Origin: NCED01 sp035493955
Lineage (GTDB): Bacteria; Pseudomonadota; Alphaproteobacteria; Caulobacterales; Caulobacteraceae
NCBI GenBank assembly: GCA_035493955.1
Contig: DATJHI010000028.1
Location: 1-47,264 of the forward strand
Length of the DNA stretch: 47,264 bases
Direction of reading: 5' to 3'
The notes beneath the pieces are model-generated. The model ran no database searches, was not told the DNA's origin, and was given only the letters and a program-made list of their open reading frames with translations. Every line of letters begins with the position of its first letter. Positions within the stretch are counted from its first letter, which is position 1. Below are positions 43,316 to 47,264 of this stretch, piece after piece. The position numbers and the translations under genes were made by a program.

Positions 43316-44601
43316 TGGCCGACGAACACGTGATGGCCGACGATCATGGGGATGTGCCGGAGAAGCTCGCCGAGCGCACGGTCGACCAGCCCGGCGGCGC
43401 CCTGACCGTCCCGGTCGTCGCCGAGACCCCGGTCCGCAAGTTCAACATCAATTTCGGGCCGCAGCACCCGGCCGCCCACGGCGTGCTGCGCTTGGTGCTC
43501 GAGCTCGACGGCGAGATCGTCGAGCGCGTCGATCCGCACATCGGCCTGCTGCACCGCGGCACCGAGAAGCTGATGGAGGCGCGCACCTACCTCCAGAACA
43601 CGCCGTATTTCGACCGCCTCGACTACGTCGCCCCGATGAACCAGGAACACGCCTGGTGCTTGGCCATCGAGAAGCTGGTCGGGGTGGACGTGCCGATGCG
43701 CGCCCAGCTGATCCGCGTGCTGTTCTCCGAGATCGGCCGCATCCTCAACCACCTGCTCAACGTGACCACCCAGGCGATGGACGTCGGCGCCCTGACCCCG
43801 CCGCTGTGGGGCTTCGAGGAGCGCGAGAAGCTGATGATCTTCTACGATCGGGCTTCGGGCGCACGCCTGCACGCCAACTACTTCCGCCCCGGCGGCGTGC
43901 GCCAGGACCTGCCCGAGGCCCTGGTCACTGATATCAAGAGCTGGGCCGAAGCCTTCCCCGCGGTGCTCGACCAGATCGAGATGCTGATCACCGACAACCG
44001 CATCTTCAAGCAGCGCAACGTCGATATCGGCGTGGTGACCCGCGAAGAGGCCATCAAGTGGAGCTTCTCCGGGGTGATGGTCCGCGGTTCGGGCATCCCC
44101 TGGGACCTGCGCCGCAGCCAGCCCTATGAGTGCTACTCGGACCTCGAGTTCGACATCCCGCTCGGCAAGAACGGCGACTGCTACGACCGCTACCTCTGCC
44201 GCATGGAAGAGATGCGCCAGTCGACCAAGATCATCCTCGACTGCTGCGACCGCCTGACCAAGGTCCGCGGCCCGGTGTTGTCGGAGGACGGCAAGGTCAC
44301 CGCGCCGCGCCGGGGCGAGATGAAGCGCTCGATGGAAGCGCTGATCCACCACTTCAAGCTGTTCACCGAGGGCTTCCACGTGCCGGCGGGCGAGGTCTAC
44401 GCCTGCGTCGAGGCGCCCAAGGGCGAGTTCGGCGTCTATCTGGTGGCCGACGGCACCAACAAGCCCTACCGCGCCAAGATCCGCGCGCCGGGCTTCCCGC
44501 ACCTGCAGGCGATGGACTGGATGAACCGCGGCCACATGCTGGCCGACGTCTCCGCCATCCTCGGGTCGCTGGACATCGTTTTCGGGGAGATCGACCGGTG
44601 A
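43315..44601 (+). CDS. nuoD: NADH-quinone oxidoreductase subunit D
   Basis: A 428-residue 49-kDa subunit that forms the quinone pocket. The signatures NINFGPQHPAAHGVLRLVLE, HIGLLHRGTEKLMEARTYLQ and the ending GSLDIVFGEIDR are all present. Start ATG 43315, or 43333 (M7), either of which keeps the conserved part. It overlaps nuoE by four bases. Confidence 0.97.
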   Translation: MADEHVMADDHGDVPEKLAERTVDQPGGALTVPVVAETPVRKFNINFGPQHPAAHGVLRLVLELDGEIVERVDPHIGLLHRGTEKLMEARTYLQNTPYFDRLDYVAPMNQEHAWCLAIEKLVGVDVPMRAQLIRVLFSEIGRILNHLLNVTTQAMDVGALTPPLWGFEEREKLMIFYDRASGARLHANYFRPGGVRQDLPEALVTDIKSWAEAFPAVLDQIEMLITDNRIFKQRNVDIGVVTREEAIKWSFSGVMVRGSGIPWDLRRSQPYECYSDLEFDIPLGKNGDCYDRYLCRMEEMRQSTKIILDCCDRLTKVRGPVLSEDGKVTAPRRGEMKRSMEALIHHFKLFTEGFHVPAGEVYACVEAPKGEFGVYLVADGTNKPYRAKIRAPGFPHLQAMDWMNRGHMLADVSAILGSLDIVFGEIDR

Positions 44602-45254
44602 GCGTGCGCCGCCTCGCGAAAGAGCAGCCCGCGTCGTGGGACTTCGCGCCCGACACGCTGGAGAAGGCCAACTGGTGGATCTCCAAATATCCGGAGAATC
44701 GCCGTCAGTCGGCCGTGATCCCGATCCTGTGGCTGATCCAGAAGCAGGACGGCTGGGTGTGCGAGCCCGCCATCCGCAAGCTGGCCGAGCTGCTCGGCAT
44801 GCCGGTGATCCGGGTGCTGGAGGTCGTCACCTTCTACACCATGTTCCAGCTGGAGCCGGTGGGTAAGGCGGCCCTGATCCAGGTGTGCGGCACCACGCCG
44901 TGCGCGCTGCGCGGCGCCAACGACCTGATGAAGCTGTGCCACGACAAGATCGGCGCGAAGGACCACCTCAGCGCCGACGGCCTGTTCACCTGGCAGGAGG
45001 TCGAGTGCCTGGGCGCCTGCGTGAACGCGCCGATGGCCCAGATCAACGACTACTACTACGAGGACCTGACGCCCGAGACCCTCGGCCAGATCATCGACGA
45101 CTTCCGTGCGGGCAAGGCGCCCAAGCCCGGCTCCTACGCCGGCCGGCACACCTCCGAGCCCACGGGCGGCGTCACCACCCTGCAGGACCCGACGCTGTTC
45201 GACGGCTCCCGGGCCAAGCCGGTGAAGATCCCCAACGCGCCGGAGCCGGCATGA
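44598..45254 (+). CDS. nuoE: NADH-quinone oxidoreductase subunit E
   Basis: A 218-residue 24-kDa subunit with a [2Fe-2S] cluster (N1a): Cys ligands in CGTTPCALRG and ECLGACVNAP. GTG 44598 overlaps the nuoD stop. The C-terminal roughly 50 residues (PGSYAGRHTSEPTGGVTTLQ and on) are a Pro/Gly-rich extension beyond the core fold, as in other alphaproteobacteria. It overlaps the following small membrane gene by four bases. Confidence 0.95.
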   Translation: MSVRRLAKEQPASWDFAPDTLEKANWWISKYPENRRQSAVIPILWLIQKQDGWVCEPAIRKLAELLGMPVIRVLEVVTFYTMFQLEPVGKAALIQVCGTTPCALRGANDLMKLCHDKIGAKDHLSADGLFTWQEVECLGACVNAPMAQINDYYYEDLTPETLGQIIDDFRAGKAPKPGSYAGRHTSEPTGGVTTLQDPTLFDGSRAKPVKIPNAPEPA

Positions 45255-45517
45255 CCGCCATCGCTCGCAAACCGCCGACGCCGGTCGCCGCCATGAGCGA
45301 GGCCGAGCGCAAGGCGCTGAAGGGCCGCTTCATCCGCGTGGCCGCCATCACCATGGCCTGCTGCGCGGCGGCCTTCGTCGGCATGGTCGGCAACGTGTCC
45401 CTGCATCAATGGTGGGGCATGCCGCTGTTCGTCCTGGCGATGCTCGGCGGCTTCGGCTCCCAGATCGCCTTCATCCTTGGCCTGGTGAAGGCCAACCGTA
45501 CCGACAAGGGGGCCTAA
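45251..45517 (+). CDS. small two-helix membrane protein within the nuo operon
   Basis: An 88-residue protein inserted between nuoE and nuoF, translated from ATG 45251, overlapping the nuoE stop. Two hydrophobic helices (about 28-48 and 55-80) are flanked by basic termini. It has no cofactor motif and is not a canonical complex I subunit. Its tight coupling suggests an accessory or assembly role, or a lineage-specific passenger. It lies 5 bp before nuoF. Confidence 0.75.
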   Translation: MTAIARKPPTPVAAMSEAERKALKGRFIRVAAITMACCAAAFVGMVGNVSLHQWWGMPLFVLAMLGGFGSQIAFILGLVKANRTDKGA

Positions 45518-45522
45518 CCGAC

Positions 45523-46842
45523 ATGGTCGGCATCCTGGAAGACAAGGACCGCATCTTCACCAACCTGTACGGCTTCCACGACTGGGGGCTGGAGGCGGCG
45601 AAGCAGCGCGGCGCGTGGAACTCCACCAAGGACATCCTGTCGTGCGGGCGCGACTGGATCATCAACACCACCAAGGCCTCGGGCCTGCGCGGCCGCGGCG
45701 GCGCCGGGTTCTCCACCGGCCTGAAGTGGTCGTTCATGCCCAAGGAGGTGAGGGAAGGCCGTCCCCACTACCTGGTGGTCAACGCCGACGAGTCCGAGCC
45801 GGGCACCTGCAAGGACCGCGAGATCATGCGGCACGACCCGCACCTCTTCATCGAGGGCTGCCTGGTCGCCAGCTTCGCCATGCAGGCCCACGCCTGCTAC
45901 ATCTACATCCGCGGCGAATACGTGCGTGAGCGCGAGGTCATGGAGGCCGCGGTCAAGCAGGCCTACGAGGCCAGGCTGATCGGCAAGGACAACGTCCACG
46001 GCTGGGACTTCGACGTCTACATCCACCACGGCGCCGGGGCCTACATCTGCGGCGAAGAGACGGCGCTGCTGGAGAGCCTGGAAGGCAAGAAGGGCCAGCC
46101 GCGCCTGAAGCCGCCGTTCCCGGCCGGCGCGGGTCTCTACGGCTGCCCGACCACGGTCAACAACGTGGAATCGATCGCGGTCGTCCCGACCATCCTGCGC
46201 CGCGGCGCGGAGTGGTTCGCCGGCTTCGGCCGTCCCAACAACACCGGCACCAAGCTGTTCTGCATCTCCGGCCACGTCGAGCGGCCGTGCAATGTGGAAG
46301 AGGCCATGTCGATCCCGTTCCGCCAGCTGATCGAGGATCACTGCGGCGGCGTCCGGGGCGGATGGGGCAACCTCAAGGCGGTGATCCCCGGCGGCTCGTC
46401 GGTGCGCATGATCCCGGCCGAGGCCTGCGAGGAGCTGCCGATGGACTTCGACGCCCTGTCGGCGCTGAAGTCCGGCCTCGGCACCGCGGCCGTGATCGTC
46501 ATGGACAAGTCCACCGACCTGGTGAAGGCGATCGCCCGCATCAGCTACTTCTACAAGCACGAGAGCTGCGGCCAGTGCACGCCGTGTCGCGAGGGCACCG
46601 GCTGGATGTGGCGGGTGATGGAGCGCATGGCTAAGGGCGAGGCCGATCCCAAGGAGATCGACACCCTGCTGGAGGTCACCACCCAGATCGAGGGCCACAC
46701 TATCTGCGCCCTGGGCGACGCGGCGGCCTGGCCGATCCAGGGCCTGTTCCGCCACTTCCGCCCCGAGATCGAAGAGCGCATCGCCAACTATCGCAGCGGC
46801 AAGCCCCATGTTCAGGGCGCGACGCTGGCTGCGGCGGAGTAA
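45523..46842 (+). CDS. nuoF: NADH-quinone oxidoreductase subunit F
   Basis: A 439-residue 51-kDa subunit that binds NADH, FMN and cluster N3. GLRGRGGAGFSTGLKWSFMP is the FMN/NADH loop, ICGEETALLESLEGKKGQPR follows, and N3 Cys ligands lie in ESCGQCTPCREGTGW with a fourth in HTICALGDAAAWP. ATG 45523 gives MVGILEDKDRIFTNLYGFHD, as expected. nuoG follows after 5 bp. Confidence 0.97.
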   Translation: MVGILEDKDRIFTNLYGFHDWGLEAAKQRGAWNSTKDILSCGRDWIINTTKASGLRGRGGAGFSTGLKWSFMPKEVREGRPHYLVVNADESEPGTCKDREIMRHDPHLFIEGCLVASFAMQAHACYIYIRGEYVREREVMEAAVKQAYEARLIGKDNVHGWDFDVYIHHGAGAYICGEETALLESLEGKKGQPRLKPPFPAGAGLYGCPTTVNNVESIAVVPTILRRGAEWFAGFGRPNNTGTKLFCISGHVERPCNVEEAMSIPFRQLIEDHCGGVRGGWGNLKAVIPGGSSVRMIPAEACEELPMDFDALSALKSGLGTAAVIVMDKSTDLVKAIARISYFYKHESCGQCTPCREGTGWMWRVMERMAKGEADPKEIDTLLEVTTQIEGHTICALGDAAAWPIQGLFRHFRPEIEERIANYRSGKPHVQGATLAAAE

Positions 46843-46847
46843 CGGGA

Positions 46848-47264
46848 ATGCCCAAGGCCAAGGTCAACGGCGTCGAGGTCGAGTTCGAGCCCGGCATGAC
46901 GGTTCTGCAGGTGGCGGAGCTGGCCGGCGAGGAGATCCCGCGCTTCTGCTACCACGAGCGGCTGTCGATCGCTGGCAACTGCCGCATGTGCCTGGTCGAG
47001 GTGAAGCCCGGCCCGCCCAAGCCGCAGGCGTCCTGCGCCCTGCCGGCGGCGGACAACCAGGAGATCTTCACCAACACCCCGATGGTCAAGAAGGCGCGCG
47101 AGGGCGTGCTGGAGTTCCTGCTTATCAACCACCCGCTCGACTGCCCGATCTGCGACCAGGGCGGCGAGTGCGACCTGCAGGACGAGACCCTCGGCTACGG
47201 CCGCGACGACACCCGCTACCAGGAGAACAAGCGGGCGGTCGAAGAGAAGTACATGGGTCCGCTG
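46848..47264 (+). CDS. nuoG: NADH-quinone oxidoreductase subunit G (partial, 5' end only)
   Basis: The first 139 codons of the 75-kDa subunit. The N-terminal [2Fe-2S] ferredoxin domain (N1b) is visible with CYHERLSIAGNCRMCLVEV and ASCALP. The His/Cys cluster (N5) region HPLDCPICDQGGECDLQDET follows. It continues beyond the right edge. The start ATG 46848 follows CGGGA. Confidence 0.96.
   Translation, partial: MPKAKVNGVEVEFEPGMTVLQVAELAGEEIPRFCYHERLSIAGNCRMCLVEVKPGPPKPQASCALPAADNQEIFTNTPMVKKAREGVLEFLLINHPLDCPICDQGGECDLQDETLGYGRDDTRYQENKRAVEEKYMGPL

Overview
The window is GC-rich alphaproteobacterial chromosome, most like Caulobacterales (Caulobacter or Phenylobacterium). The main evidence is a HAD phosphatase resembling CicA between clpP and clpX, followed by lon, an HU gene and a nuo operon, plus adjacent glnB-glnA and parE. 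This placement rests on protein and gene-order recognition, not on a database search.

Left chromosomal flank (1-9497): the 5' part of parE, an exported alpha/beta hydrolase, three tandem 37-bp repeats, glnB-glnA, a fused NAD(P)HX epimerase/dehydratase, a cation-diffusion-facilitator transporter and a polytopic GT-C-like membrane protein. Right chromosomal flank (29901-47264): tig, several small genes, clpP, a convergent pth2-cicA pair, clpX, lon, an HU gene, tRNA-Val, a thioesterase/membrane-protein pair, tRNA-Asp, and nuoA-B-C-D-E, a small membrane gene, nuoF and the start of nuoG.

Between the flanks lies a roughly 20.4-kb integrative mobilizable element (9498-29900). It is inserted in the anticodon loop of a chromosomal tRNA-Leu(UAG) gene on the minus strand. 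The 3' half of that tRNA is at 9452-9509 and the 5' half at 29889-29927, with a 12-bp core shared by both ends. Neither junction rebuilds a plausible tRNA. Instead the element carries a complete, differently sequenced tRNA-Leu(UAG) at 11066-11149, just downstream of its integrase and behind its own promoter-like sequence. Its anticodon stem is changed so that it no longer matches the 12-bp core. It looks like a replacement for the tRNA the element destroys.

The element's backbone is Ti-type DNA processing (traG, traD, traC divergent from traA, with an oriT-like site between them) and has no mating-pore genes, so it should need a helper. Its cargo (11.4-18.3 kb) has visibly lower GC than the flanks and looks defensive. 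It holds a 362-aa protein translationally coupled to a PIN nuclease and followed by a HEPN-motif protein; an MT-A70 methyltransferase convergent with a BglII-like endonuclease; and a DGQHR-domain protein paired with an unrecognised 435-aa protein. The right part of the element holds regulators (XRE-ImmA fusion, two small XRE proteins), a Tat-signal protein, a second tyrosine recombinase and two small proteins of unknown role.
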